This document shows positions 17,407 through 27,380 of a DNA stretch of 64,000 bases, in pieces (within the stretch, counting starts at the first letter, position 1; the number at the start of each line of letters is the position of its first letter). Below the pieces are notes generated by a model, which saw nothing but the letters and a program-made list of their open reading frames with translations, was not told the origin of the DNA and made no database searches. A program made the position numbers and the translations under genes. Source of the stretch: Candidatus Freyarchaeota archaeon. Its GTDB lineage: Archaea > Asgardarchaeota > Jordiarchaeia > Jordiarchaeales > Jordiarchaeaceae. Location: positions 88,570 to 152,569 of the forward strand of contig JAUQZE010000046.1 of the NCBI GenBank assembly GCA_030587365.1, written 5' to 3'.

Positions 17407-17709
17407 TTATCCTCCAGCTACTGGGGGCGATATAGTTACTTTGTCCATATCATTGAGCTTGCTTTTTAAACCGTCTAGGAATGCTATGACACGACCATTT
17501 ATGAATATTGAAACATCGTTTCGTATGTCTTCTTTATCGGGGTTCATAATAGAATTTTTAAGATTTACTCCGGTTAATTTTTCTAGCTCCGCTATAAGGT
17601 CAATTATGGTAGCTCCTGATGGCAGTGTCACCCAGAAATAAGAGGTTTTAAATTGCTCCCTAAATTGGCCAAAGAATTGTACATAGACTTTCAAATTAAT
17701 CCTTCCCAA
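17407..17709 (-). CDS. MoaD/ThiS-family sulfur carrier
   Basis: A 100-residue beta-grasp protein that ends in the exposed Gly-Gly tail (PPVAGG) required for thiocarboxylation. MoaD-type proteins deliver sulfur for the dithiolene of molybdopterin or tungstopterin. It follows the aldehyde:ferredoxin oxidoreductase gene by 19 bases on the same strand. That pairing is common in archaea and suggests it supplies sulfur for the pterin cofactor of that enzyme. It is also the only obvious ubiquitin-like fold in the window, but nothing shows that it modifies proteins. An activating MoeB-like enzyme is not visible here. Confidence 0.85.
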   Translation of the reverse strand: MGRINLKVYVQFFGQFREQFKTSYFWVTLPSGATIIDLIAELEKLTGVNLKNSIMNPDKEDIRNDVSIFINGRVIAFLDGLKSKLNDMDKVTISPPVAGG

Positions 17710-17728
17710 AAAAATAAACTAAATAATT

Positions 17729-19600
17729 TTATTCAGGGAGTTTACCCATTTCTTCGAGTGTTTTAGCTACATAGGATAATCCTAGTTCTTCAAACTTGTC
17801 TTTGGTAGGTATACCAGTTTTGATGTCCCATCCTCTTACTTTATAATAATCGTTTAATAGTTGCTCTAACTCGAAAATTTGTCCCTTTGACGGAGGTCTT
17901 GGAACCGGTTCTCTTAGGATTCTTTCAGGAGCGGTGTCATCTTGTCTGGTGAATCCCTCTCGAACGTTAAATGCGCGTTCCAAGTTGAATATTTTTTCAC
18001 CGACCAGCCACAGGTATTTAGGGTCTCGGAATTCTTCAATTCCAGTAGCCGCATAAAGCAACTTGCTGCATAGTTCAGCATTAACCATTCCCATGTTAAC
18101 TGGAAAGTGGCAAATTATACCAACTTCGCTTAGTGCAGTTTCATCTTGACAGTACTTTGCAAGTTCTCCTTTGCCCTCTGTTGTAAGGGGATCCGTCGGT
18201 TTGCCGATTGCGAATCCTATGAGTTCGAATGTGTTCCAGCCAATGCAGTGACTGGCACCTATGGGAGATGTAACATAACTCAATCCTTGGGCTTTTGCTG
18301 TTCTTGGATCATATCCCGGCAACTCAAGCCCCTTAATTTGTTGTGCATATTTTTCAGCGCCTCGGCCTATTATTTCAGCGGCCTTTTTAGTGCCTTCCGC
18401 GAGAATATTGCCGAATCCGTCTCTGAGAGCGATGCGTTTAACTAACTCTACTAAAACGTCAGGGTCGCCCCAGCGTAATTCTAAACCGTCAGTCTCGTAT
18501 TTCGATATTATCCCCTTTTCATATAATTCTATAGCAAAGGCAATAGCGCTGCCTGCAGAAATTGTGTCTATTCCGTACTCGTCACTAAGTTTGTTTGCGT
18601 ATACAATACTTTCAATATTTTTATTACCTATATTACTACCATAAGCAAAGTATGTTTCGTATTCCGGCATATCCGATACGGTTCCTGCGTACGCCCCTTT
18701 TGTAAGCTTATAGGTCTTCCAACACCTTATCATACAAATATGACAGCCACCATGTTTTACCATATATTGACCTAATACTTCGGGTGAAAACCTCTCTACT
18801 ATGTCCAGTTCTTCTTGTTTAAAGTTAAAGGTCGGGTTGTGCCCTGCTAAATACATAAAATGTACGCTCATGTTTGTACCAAAATTTGAAAACCCCTCAA
18901 ATGCAAAATTACTTTTATATGATTCTGCTTGCTCTTTTATAGCCTCTTTGAGTGCTTCTTTATCGTACGGTTCCGGTTTTTTTGTTCCCCTAACCACGAT
19001 GGCTTTAAGATTTTTTGCGCCCATTACCGCTCCGCCGCCGCCCCTAGACGCGGTTCTCATATCATCAGTGACTATTGCTGCAATCTTAACCAAACGCTCT
19101 CCCGCAGGGCCTATCGTTACCATTCTAGCCTTTTTATCTGTTTCATCCAGAAGGAAGTCTCTGGTATTGCCTGTAGTCATCCCCCACACTAGGTTGGCGT
19201 CTCTGAATTCCACCTTGTCTTCATTAACCCAGACATAGGTTGGTTTACTAGCCCGTCCTTCTATAATTAAAGCATCGTAACCAGCAAATTTTAGTTCAGC
19301 ACCAAAATGGCTACCACCACTACTTCTGCCATAAGTTCCTGTTAAAGGAGATTTGAATTGTGCAAGCCATCTACTTGCTGAGTGTACTCCAGTGGAAGTT
19401 AGAGGTCCTATTGTGAACACCAATTTGTTTTCAGGACTTAGAGGGTCTATATTTGGAGACAGTTCATCCCACAGAATCTTAATACCAAACCCTCTACCAC
19501 CTATGAATTGTTTTATTAAATCATCTGGAGTTTCTTCTGCAACAGCTTCGTTTCTTGTTAAGTCTAGCCTCAGAATTTTCCCCATGTAACCGTGTACCAT
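17729..19600 (-). CDS. Aldehyde:ferredoxin oxidoreductase, tungsten-pterin family
   Basis: A complete 623-residue AOR-family enzyme that oxidises an aldehyde to the acid with ferredoxin as acceptor. The N-terminal pterin-binding domain has the usual IGGRGFGIKILWDEL and GPLTSTGVHSASRW segments. The 4Fe-4S cluster ligands are Cys 286, 289 and 293 (CHICMIRC) plus Cys 497 (IICHFP). The pterin-binding GSNIGNKN and GIDTISAGS regions are present. ATGGTACACGG at 19600 follows a GGAGGG ribosome site. It is the first gene of a two-gene unit with MoaD. The tungstate importer at 6944-10109 fits its metal need. Which aldehyde it uses cannot be decided. Confidence 0.93.
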   Translation of the reverse strand: MVHGYMGKILRLDLTRNEAVAEETPDDLIKQFIGGRGFGIKILWDELSPNIDPLSPENKLVFTIGPLTSTGVHSASRWLAQFKSPLTGTYGRSSGGSHFGAELKFAGYDALIIEGRASKPTYVWVNEDKVEFRDANLVWGMTTGNTRDFLLDETDKKARMVTIGPAGERLVKIAAIVTDDMRTASRGGGGAVMGAKNLKAIVVRGTKKPEPYDKEALKEAIKEQAESYKSNFAFEGFSNFGTNMSVHFMYLAGHNPTFNFKQEELDIVERFSPEVLGQYMVKHGGCHICMIRCWKTYKLTKGAYAGTVSDMPEYETYFAYGSNIGNKNIESIVYANKLSDEYGIDTISAGSAIAFAIELYEKGIISKYETDGLELRWGDPDVLVELVKRIALRDGFGNILAEGTKKAAEIIGRGAEKYAQQIKGLELPGYDPRTAKAQGLSYVTSPIGASHCIGWNTFELIGFAIGKPTDPLTTEGKGELAKYCQDETALSEVGIICHFPVNMGMVNAELCSKLLYAATGIEEFRDPKYLWLVGEKIFNLERAFNVREGFTRQDDTAPERILREPVPRPPSKGQIFELEQLLNDYYKVRGWDIKTGIPTKDKFEELGLSYVAKTLEEMGKLPE

Positions 19601-19807
19601 AGTCTCCCTCCAAATTTCAGTATTTGACCTTTTTGTGTGAAATATTATTTAAACATTTGCAAACAGCAGAGTTCATGTAAGTGTCCTGATAACAGAATAG
19701 TCTTGGAGGAGGTCGTGTGCTTATTTAAGGGATTTTTCTTGATTTGTGGTAAATATTTATCTATTATTTTTCACATTAATTTATTCTAGTGACAGAATTT
19801 TTCGGTT

Positions 19808-21541
19808 GTGTCTATTTTGGAGAAGAGAATTAGTTGTATTGAGCCTGCGGATAGAGAGCTTTTTACTGGTAGAACTAGTGAGGTTAAAGGGTTTCAGGAC
19901 TTTGTTTCCGGGGTAAAGGCGGGTTCTGAAGAGAATAGAATTTTAGTAGTTACTGGGATTCCCGGCATTGGAAAGTCTTCCCTGATGAAGAGATTTATCC
20001 AGATAGCTGAGACGGAAGGTCTAGAGGTACTGGTTAGAAATGTTTCCGCCTCTGAAGCGCGAATGTTTTTCGATAGTGTGAAAAAAACACTTGACAGTTA
20101 CGCACCAGAAGCTCGGAAAAAGTTCATAGGCGAAAAGAAGTACGTGCCCGCCCCACCGCTTTCCAAGGAGATGGGGAGCGAGAAGTTTAAACAATTTTTA
20201 AACCAGTTTTTTGAGGATATGGATAAGGTTCAGCAAAAGCTCAGTAAGATTTTAATATTTTTCTGTGACAATTTTGAGCGCTTCGCCTGGTTGGGCTACG
20301 AGGCTGCTTACGATTTGTTCAGAAAAATCGCAGCCAGACTGGGTGAAATGGGATTTAGCGTGTTCTTTATACTTTGCGTTGACAAAAAGTTTCTCGACTT
20401 GTTGGTGGGTGATAAACCGGAATTGTTCCACATCGTAGATTTGGATGTCTTCCCAGTGCAGGATATACGTTTGTTGATTCAGAAATTCCAGAGTGCGACG
20501 GGTTTGAGGATTGATGATACTCTCAAGGAGGAGTTAGCTAAAGCCTCAGGAGGCATCCCCTTTAAATTGGCTTTATTTATCTGCGGTTTGCTCAGGGAAA
20601 CCCATATGGGCGAGGTTCAACCGAGCGTTGAAATCTTTCGAAGGGTGGATAGCAAGATACAGGATAACGCTCTGAACGCCTTAACCGATCTCACCATGGA
20701 AAAGGAGACTCTTGTAGATAAGATTGTTTCACAAAGGTTTAACATGATTCCCCTAGAGGAAATTGGCTCAGAGGCTGGAAAATCAAGTGGGGGAGCTTTG
20801 AACGCTCTTATTGAGGAGGGGATAGTAGAGATTGACGGCTCCTCGGCTTGGCTTAAATCTGATGCGGTTTACGAAATGTTGAGACTTCTTATCAACGTGG
20901 ATCAGGTCTACGGTCGTGCAAGAGCTTTGCTGAAGGTAATCGGAAGAGTAATAGAAGTTAAGGGTAGGCTGGATCCCATTTACTTTGAATGGTTGGAGGA
21001 CTCTGCGAATATGCTCATCTCACAGGATAAACCTGCCCTAGCTGTAGATATAGCTACGAATGCCGAGGTTTATGCAAACGCAGCGTTGGAAAAAAGGCTT
21101 TGCAATGAATCCTTCCAACTGTTCCGCTTAACTGCCAGTATCTACGAGAGGACGGGTGACTCTGAGCGCGCCGGAACGATTCTCGAGAGAGCCGCTAAAT
21201 TCTTTGAGACTGAGAATAAGAGTTTCTATTCAAGATTCCTGCTTTCCCGAGCCTCGAATCTCTTTGATGCTTCCAAAGTAGAGTGGAAAGCACGCTCAAT
21301 ATCTAGGAGCGCGGCTCTGATTTACGAGGAAACCGGAGACGATTACGATAAGAGGGGGTTTAAAATGCTGGCTAGGGTTTTCTACCGCAAAGCCTTTGAA
21401 CACTATCTAAGGGCGGGGGATAAGGATAGAATAGAAAAGTTGTATGAAAAGGCTGTAGACGCTTTTGGCGAGCAGCCAATTTTTTTAAAAGAGTTCGAGG
21501 ATTTAAAGAAAAAAGAAGGAGTAGTGGTTAAGGAGGAATAA
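19808..21541 (+). CDS. P-loop (STAND-like) ATPase with C-terminal helical repeats
   Basis: A 577-residue protein. An FTGRTSEVKGF entry motif is followed by Walker A GIPGIGKSS (50-58) and Walker B KILIFFCDN with Asp 154, the pattern of AAA+/STAND NTPases of the Cdc6/MalT-like kind. A winged-helix-like region lies around 300-360. Residues 390-560 are paired helices resembling TPR/SNAP-like repeats, suited to protein binding. The start is GTG with a weak ribosome site. It heads a tight three-gene operon: the next gene starts 8 bases on, and its AGGAGG site lies in this gene's last codons. The downstream products are giant coiled coils, so this ATPase may load or remodel them. No specific function is known to me. 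Confidence 0.7.
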   Translation: MSILEKRISCIEPADRELFTGRTSEVKGFQDFVSGVKAGSEENRILVVTGIPGIGKSSLMKRFIQIAETEGLEVLVRNVSASEARMFFDSVKKTLDSYAPEARKKFIGEKKYVPAPPLSKEMGSEKFKQFLNQFFEDMDKVQQKLSKILIFFCDNFERFAWLGYEAAYDLFRKIAARLGEMGFSVFFILCVDKKFLDLLVGDKPELFHIVDLDVFPVQDIRLLIQKFQSATGLRIDDTLKEELAKASGGIPFKLALFICGLLRETHMGEVQPSVEIFRRVDSKIQDNALNALTDLTMEKETLVDKIVSQRFNMIPLEEIGSEAGKSSGGALNALIEEGIVEIDGSSAWLKSDAVYEMLRLLINVDQVYGRARALLKVIGRVIEVKGRLDPIYFEWLEDSANMLISQDKPALAVDIATNAEVYANAALEKRLCNESFQLFRLTASIYERTGDSERAGTILERAAKFFETENKSFYSRFLLSRASNLFDASKVEWKARSISRSAALIYEETGDDYDKRGFKMLARVFYRKAFEHYLRAGDKDRIEKLYEKAVDAFGEQPIFLKEFEDLKKKEGVVVKEE

Positions 21542-21548
21542 AAAGTCT

Positions 21549-23858
21549 ATGGAAAAAATTCAGCAGAGAATAGCGGACAGAAAGGCGTCCTTAGTTGAAA
21601 CAAACAACGCCGTTAAAGACATTGAGGCAAAGTTTAATGAAACTATTTCCGCTATGACGGAACAAATCGGGCCTTCTTCAGAAAAGTTGAGAGCGGTTTC
21701 TAAGCGGTTTCAAACGAGTGAGGATAACCTGAAAAAGAGGTTTGCGGCTTCGATAAAGGGCGCTCAAAACAATATTATTAACTGGATGCGAGAGATAGAA
21801 ACCAGTCTGAAGGAAGAAATTAACACCCAAATCGGTTCCTTCAATCAGGGAATTGACGCCCTGACGGAGGAGCTTATATCAAAGATAACACAAATTGACG
21901 CAAACATTAGTGGAAAGATTGAGGAGTCAAATAGCGGTGTCAGCCAGAAGGTCGCCGAAACTCAATCAAGTTTGGACACCGAATTAAACACTTTTATTTC
22001 ACGGATTGATGAAACTGCGGGAGAATTTCTTTCGAAAGCCGAAGAAAACAGAAAGAGTCAGGAGGAGCTATTATCAGGTGTTTCTGAGGAACTCAAAAAC
22101 CAGGTCCTTTCTAGCACCCAGGACTTAGAATCAGAGAGCAATCTCCTAAAAGAAAACTATAATACCCTAGCGTCTCAAATCACGGATTTTGGTGCACAGA
22201 CATCTGAAATTTTAGACAGTTATCAAGGCAATCTTGTATCAATGTTTTCGGATGCGAAAAAGATAGCGGAATCCGTAGTTCTTAAGATGAAAAATAGATT
22301 AGAAACTTTAGAGTCTGAGACAATCAGCAATCTGGAAAAAGTTTCTGCTGATTATTTAGATAAAGTTTCTGAGCATAACGGTGCCCTTAAGAGCGGAGTA
22401 GACGAGAAATTGATGGAGTCTGCTTCTCTTATAGATTCGTTGAAGGAGGAGTTAAAGGCCGAGGTAAATAACTTAGCGGAGGCGAAAGCAAAAGAAATAG
22501 AGGAGATTAGCAACCAAACAAGAGAAAAGCTCAATGAGGTTGTGAGTTTAAAGGACAGAGACTTCTCGAGGAATGTAGGTGAACTACTTTCCGGTTTCTC
22601 TTCAAAACTAGTCGACCAGCTGGAACGATTAGAAGGGAGCGTACACTCACTGCAGGAGCAAGTAAGCGGAGATCTTTCAAGTGCTCTGGAACAGATTTCG
22701 AATTTGGTGACTTCAATAAACACCAATATCAATTCAATGTTTGTTTCGGAGTTGAAGGAGATTCAATCTATTCTTCAAGGTTATGAGGAGCAATACACGG
22801 AGCTAGTAACTGGCTCCATAAAATCCTTCTACGACGACGCCTCGGTAGTAAAGTCAGATTTTGATTCAAGATTATTGGAAACAAGACAAGAATTTAGCAA
22901 GTCAATGGAAACTTTTATGGGTAAATTTTCGGAGTCTTTAGAGAAGTATGTTGAAACGAATAAGACAATAAGAGACAGCATCGCAAATGGTGTTTCGAAT
23001 ACACTGGATTCCAATCAGGAGTTTCTTGTGTCTCAAAATGAAGATTTCAGAAACAATACGTCTAAGGCTATAAAAAGTACAACGGAATTGATGAGTGAAA
23101 TCGGAGAGAGTTCTTCATCAAGTCTAAGTGTCGGTGCAGACGAGGTCAAGCAAAAAATAACTGAAGAACTTACAAAATCAAAGGACACTATCACCCAAAT
23201 TATTGAAGGAAACAACGCCAAAATAGGAGAAGCTCAAACCGCTTTTGAACAGAAACTACAAGAACTGGATCAAAACCTGCGAACCAGTGTTGAAAATTTG
23301 GTAAAAGAATTCCAGGAAAAATGCGCCGCAGGCATAAATGAAAACGCGTCAGCCAATACTAGAACTGTTGAAAATTTGGGAGCCTCCTTAAAGGACGCCA
23401 TTTCAAGTGGCATAAACAATCTGAAAGAAGAATTAGAGCGAAGCAAGACAGGTATGGCTGAAATCGCAAGCCTCGAAACCTCGTCTATGAAAGAGCTTGC
23501 ACAGAAAATGACTGAAACATCGGAACAAAGCTTCACATCTATGAAAACTAAGATAAAGGAAAACATGGAGGGTGCGTATACAGGTATCTCGACTCAGCTT
23601 TCAGACCAGGGTACAAAAACTGGTAGTGAATTGTCAGAAATGGAAGAGGAGACATTGGGAGAGTTCAGGAGTGGGGTGGCGGAAATACAAGAAACCATAA
23701 AAAATCTTGTTAACAGTTTCTCCACGATTGACGGCGAACTGAAAAGGAGTGGCGGAGGTATCTCTAAAAACATTGCTAACCTGGTGAAGGCTTTGGGAGA
23801 CGCTTTCAAAAGCCTCGAGGCTGCCGAAAAAGAAATCTCAAGTATAGGGGGAAGATAA
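21549..23858 (+). CDS. Large coiled-coil protein, soluble
   Basis: A 769-residue protein that is helical almost throughout, with heptad-like spacing and a high content of Glu, Lys, Ser, Asn and Gln. There is no membrane segment, signal peptide or enzymatic motif. The composition resembles methyl-accepting-protein cytoplasmic rods, apolipoprotein-like repeats and SMC arms, but no hinge or ATPase head is seen. It is the middle gene of the operon: AGGAGG at 21533-21538 serves its ATG, and the next ATG comes one base after its stop. Equal output and a physical complex with the third protein are likely. It may form filaments or a scaffold; this is inference. Confidence 0.75.
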   Translation: MEKIQQRIADRKASLVETNNAVKDIEAKFNETISAMTEQIGPSSEKLRAVSKRFQTSEDNLKKRFAASIKGAQNNIINWMREIETSLKEEINTQIGSFNQGIDALTEELISKITQIDANISGKIEESNSGVSQKVAETQSSLDTELNTFISRIDETAGEFLSKAEENRKSQEELLSGVSEELKNQVLSSTQDLESESNLLKENYNTLASQITDFGAQTSEILDSYQGNLVSMFSDAKKIAESVVLKMKNRLETLESETISNLEKVSADYLDKVSEHNGALKSGVDEKLMESASLIDSLKEELKAEVNNLAEAKAKEIEEISNQTREKLNEVVSLKDRDFSRNVGELLSGFSSKLVDQLERLEGSVHSLQEQVSGDLSSALEQISNLVTSINTNINSMFVSELKEIQSILQGYEEQYTELVTGSIKSFYDDASVVKSDFDSRLLETRQEFSKSMETFMGKFSESLEKYVETNKTIRDSIANGVSNTLDSNQEFLVSQNEDFRNNTSKAIKSTTELMSEIGESSSSSLSVGADEVKQKITEELTKSKDTITQIIEGNNAKIGEAQTAFEQKLQELDQNLRTSVENLVKEFQEKCAAGINENASANTRTVENLGASLKDAISSGINNLKEELERSKTGMAEIASLETSSMKELAQKMTETSEQSFTSMKTKIKENMEGAYTGISTQLSDQGTKTGSELSEMEEETLGEFRSGVAEIQETIKNLVNSFSTIDGELKRSGGGISKNIANLVKALGDAFKSLEAAEKEISSIGGR

Positions 23859-23859
23859 A

Positions 23860-26800
23860 ATGACATCGTGGGAAGAAACTCTAAAGGACATAGGAATAAC
23901 GGGCAACCAGGCGAAGGTTTACGCCGTCTGTGTTGGGCTAGGAGCAAAAACGGCATCAGAACTGTCTGTTTACACGGGACTAACCATACCAGCCGTTTCA
24001 CAGGAACTTGAAAAGTTGCAATCAATGGGTGTGATCAAAAAAATACCGGGCAAAATAGATTTCTACATTGCTTTAACACCTCGTATAGCCCTCACCGGAA
24101 TGGTTGCCGAAACTCTCCAAAACAAACTTGAAAATTTGAAAACCAAAATCATGACGAGTACGAATAACGCTATTGAGAGCCTTAGTCAAAACGTTGCCAC
24201 CCTCAAAAGTAAATTAAACGAGGGCTCGTCAAGCTATCTGGGGGAGGTTGTAGTGGGTAGTTCCCAAATAGTAGCTCAGCTTCTCGGTTCAACCAGTGAG
24301 TCTTTGGAGAATTTGAAATCCGAAGCGAGTCAACAATCCCAGAACATTGAGGGATCCCTGCAGCAAATGATTGACCTTCATGAGAAGGACTCTAAGGAAA
24401 CCATAAAAAATCTAGTCGAAGCAAGTACCGAGTCGGTGGCAACGTTTCGAAGCGACATACAAGAGGTCAAAGACACCTCTGAAAGAGTGCTAAAAGATTT
24501 CATTGAGCAGACCCGAATCTCTATAACTGATTTTCAAGAAAAATTGGAAACCGCGGTGAACGACGCTATTAAAACAATAGAATCAAGAGCCGAGGATGTG
24601 TCTGGGAGAACGGTTTCCGAAGTTACCTCACTTTTCTCGGACCTCGATTACGCTTTCGACAAGTCGGTAAAAGAAATTGAAGAGATCAACCTGCAACCGC
24701 TGAAAACCATTAATGAAAATTCTATAGAGATCTCCAAGACTGCCATATCGGGAATCGTGGAACTCATAGATGAATTAGGACCTCTAACCGAGACTCAAAC
24801 CACAAATATTCAGGGCATGAAAGAGGCATTTTTAAATGACTTTAGAAAAAGTCTTGAAACTAATCGGAAAAAAATAGTCGGTTTTATGGAAGAGATTGAG
24901 GGAGCTCTTGACACTCAAACTATAAAGATTAGAGATTTGATACTTGAAAATCTCACACGCTTCCAATCAGAGATCTCTCAAGTAATGGAGAGGTACACGG
25001 ATAAGATAGCTGAAATTGGTGAAACCTCAAAAAACGCGATAAAGCAGGTGAAGACGAATTTAAGTGTACAAGAGGAATTAAACGCGCAGGAAAACCAGTT
25101 GAAAACATCTTTGGAGGAAGAGGTTCAAAAAGCGGAAAGCGAACTGAAAACCAAATTAACAGAGATAGAGGAAGAAAGCAACTCCCTCAAGCAAAAAATA
25201 GGGAGCATAAAAGATAAAGCTCTAAAAGATTCTAGAAACAGTTTGGGGACACTTCTTAAAAATATAAACAAAGCGATGAAAAAACATTTAGATGACTTTG
25301 TATCCAACTTCCATTCCGAATCTTTGACTCTTAAACGCAATCTATCCGCTAACTTTAGCGACAGCGTTGCAGTTCAAAAAAGCAAAATGGCCGGGTTTGA
25401 AGAAACCTTTACAACTGCACTAAACAGGATAATTGACATTATTCAGTTCGTCGAAGACAAATCCGGTGATAAGAAAAAACTTTCACTGGGAAAGGAGGAA
25501 ACAGAAGAACTCCTAAGCAAAGTTACTTCCAGCAAAAATGAAATTAAGGGATTAAAAAAGGAACTGAGAAACTCTGTAAATGGCCTTAATGAAAACATCA
25601 ATAAGGTGTCCACAAATATTCTCGACGCACTCGACAAAAGCTTAACATACATCGGTGAATCCTTCGCAAAGAAAACCGAAAAACTCATCCAGTCATTACA
25701 AGAAGAAGATGTCAAACCAAAGGAAAGCGCCCGTAAAGCAAAAGAAAGCGCAGGTAAAGGCACCACAGACATAGAAAGCGGAGTAGTCTCCGAAATAACA
25801 AACTTTAAAACCATAAATGAAAACAACTTCAATGCGTTCCACTCGGAGTTTGAAGCACAAATCGATAAGCAACTCCCTGATATGGAGAAGATTATAACCG
25901 ACGCCGTCAGCCAAGTGGCAAGTAGCAGGGACAGTTGCTTAACAGTATTCGGATCTATTAAAAGTGGGGTTGTTGAACAACTGGATAAATCCTCAGACAT
26001 TTTAGAAAGTTCCAGGAGCTTGCTTGAAGAAAGTTTAGAAAACATCAAACAAACACTGGCAAACACGTCCACAGATGCACAGAATATTATTACTCCGATA
26101 AAGGAGACGGTTAGCAGCCAGACTTTACAACAGTTCTCCGAGGAAAAGGCTAGGCTTGAGGAAAACTTGGAATCAGCAATAAGAGAATCCGTTAACGATA
26201 CTAGCCAAAGACTGGATGACTTTCACTCCGGCTTGAAAGAAAGCCTAAACGACTACCTAGATAAAGCTACCAAATTAAGGGCAACAGCAGAGAAAAACGT
26301 GTACTCAAACATTGACAAGGAATTCAAAGTTTTAACAAAACAACTCGAGGAACAAAAAGGACAACTAGAGGAGACTCTAACCAAAAGTAAGGATGAGATA
26401 GAAGAAAAGCACAGCAAAGTGCAAAAAGGAGTGGAAGAGGTAACTTCAACCCTTGGGCGAGACCTACCCAGTTATGTGGAGAAAATAAAATACGACTTAC
26501 TATCTACCATGGATAGGCATAGTAGGGAGAGCAGGGACTCTGCAGAAGTCAAACTGGAAAGCCTTGCGGCTATCACAGACAAGCCCTTCTCAAACATTGA
26601 GAGCAAACTCCTAGACTTCGATCGAAAGCTGGGCCTGTTATTCGAAAAACGCCACTCCGAAATCAAATCCAAAACCTACGAAGCTCTCGAAAGCCTAAAA
26701 GACAGCCACACAGCTTTCGAAGAAACCCTGAACACCCTGTACTCAAATATGGAACAGACACTAAATCAAAAAATAGATGAAGAGGTCTCAAAGCATCAAG

Positions 26801-27366
26801 GAGAGACTAGCAGCACAGTAAATACCACCATGACAAGCATAGAGGAAAATGAGACCGGTTCAATTCAGGCTCTAAACACGTTTACAGGGGAAATCCCAGA
26901 GAGAATAGGTGAAGCCATAACCAACACTCAAGATACTCTAAAACTCATAACCCGCATAATGAAACTATCCGAAGAAATAGAACCCAAACCCTTCGAAGAC
27001 ACCGAAAGAGTGGTCGGAAAAGAACAAATACTAAACCTGCTAAAAACCCTCATTAAAAACACAAAGAGCACCATAACCATCCTCACCCCCACAGTAAATG
27101 ACATACCCATAGAAGACCTGAGACAGATACCCCGACAGAGGGTCACAATAATCACGGACGCCGAGGGAAAAGCTCCACCGATGCCCGCACACATTCAACT
27201 CAAACACAACCCTGGAAACGTGTACGCCTTCAACCGGGACAGTGAAGAAATGATACTAGCAGTAGCCGCACCGGAACCATTGGGAATATACACCGTAAAT
27301 ATGGAACTAATAAAGCTGCTAAATCAGATATTACAGGACGTATCCGCAAGAGCCAAAAAAATATAA
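23860..27366 (+). CDS. Giant coiled-coil protein with TrmB-like ends
   Basis: A 1168-residue protein. Residues 1-75 are a winged helix of the TrmB type (LKDIGITGNQAKVYAVCV, then ELSVYTGLTIPAVSQELEKL and a beta wing). Residues about 80-1020 are one long coiled coil. The last ~140 residues (from about EDTERVVGKEQI) fold like the effector end of TrmB proteins, with TITILTPTVNDIPIEDLR, a PLD-like strand order, and MILAVAAP near the end. In ordinary TrmB regulators these two modules are joined by a short helix, so the coiled coil looks like a 900-residue expansion of that link. There is no membrane segment. It shares an operon with the ATPase and the 769-residue rod, and ends at a T-run terminator. 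Confidence 0.8.
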   Translation: MTSWEETLKDIGITGNQAKVYAVCVGLGAKTASELSVYTGLTIPAVSQELEKLQSMGVIKKIPGKIDFYIALTPRIALTGMVAETLQNKLENLKTKIMTSTNNAIESLSQNVATLKSKLNEGSSSYLGEVVVGSSQIVAQLLGSTSESLENLKSEASQQSQNIEGSLQQMIDLHEKDSKETIKNLVEASTESVATFRSDIQEVKDTSERVLKDFIEQTRISITDFQEKLETAVNDAIKTIESRAEDVSGRTVSEVTSLFSDLDYAFDKSVKEIEEINLQPLKTINENSIEISKTAISGIVELIDELGPLTETQTTNIQGMKEAFLNDFRKSLETNRKKIVGFMEEIEGALDTQTIKIRDLILENLTRFQSEISQVMERYTDKIAEIGETSKNAIKQVKTNLSVQEELNAQENQLKTSLEEEVQKAESELKTKLTEIEEESNSLKQKIGSIKDKALKDSRNSLGTLLKNINKAMKKHLDDFVSNFHSESLTLKRNLSANFSDSVAVQKSKMAGFEETFTTALNRIIDIIQFVEDKSGDKKKLSLGKEETEELLSKVTSSKNEIKGLKKELRNSVNGLNENINKVSTNILDALDKSLTYIGESFAKKTEKLIQSLQEEDVKPKESARKAKESAGKGTTDIESGVVSEITNFKTINENNFNAFHSEFEAQIDKQLPDMEKIITDAVSQVASSRDSCLTVFGSIKSGVVEQLDKSSDILESSRSLLEESLENIKQTLANTSTDAQNIITPIKETVSSQTLQQFSEEKARLEENLESAIRESVNDTSQRLDDFHSGLKESLNDYLDKATKLRATAEKNVYSNIDKEFKVLTKQLEEQKGQLEETLTKSKDEIEEKHSKVQKGVEEVTSTLGRDLPSYVEKIKYDLLSTMDRHSRESRDSAEVKLESLAAITDKPFSNIESKLLDFDRKLGLLFEKRHSEIKSKTYEALESLKDSHTAFEETLNTLYSNMEQTLNQKIDEEVSKHQGETSSTVNTTMTSIEENETGSIQALNTFTGEIPERIGEAITNTQDTLKLITRIMKLSEEIEPKPFEDTERVVGKEQILNLLKTLIKNTKSTITILTPTVNDIPIEDLRQIPRQRVTIITDAEGKAPPMPAHIQLKHNPGNVYAFNRDSEEMILAVAAPEPLGIYTVNMELIKLLNQILQDVSARAKKI

Positions 27367-27380
27367 AAACAAAATTTCTA

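Noticed and set aside
17407..17709. MoaD-like protein as a ubiquitin partner of the RING-like tails
   Set aside because: It is 20 bases from the aldehyde oxidoreductase gene and explained by pterin sulfur transfer; no E1- or E2-like gene lies near either locus.
22352..27194. Many minus-strand frames of 60-209 codons opposite the coiled-coil genes
   Set aside because: They are Ser/Phe/Leu-rich mirror images of Glu/Lys-rich coding DNA, with no starts or family matches; they are shadows.
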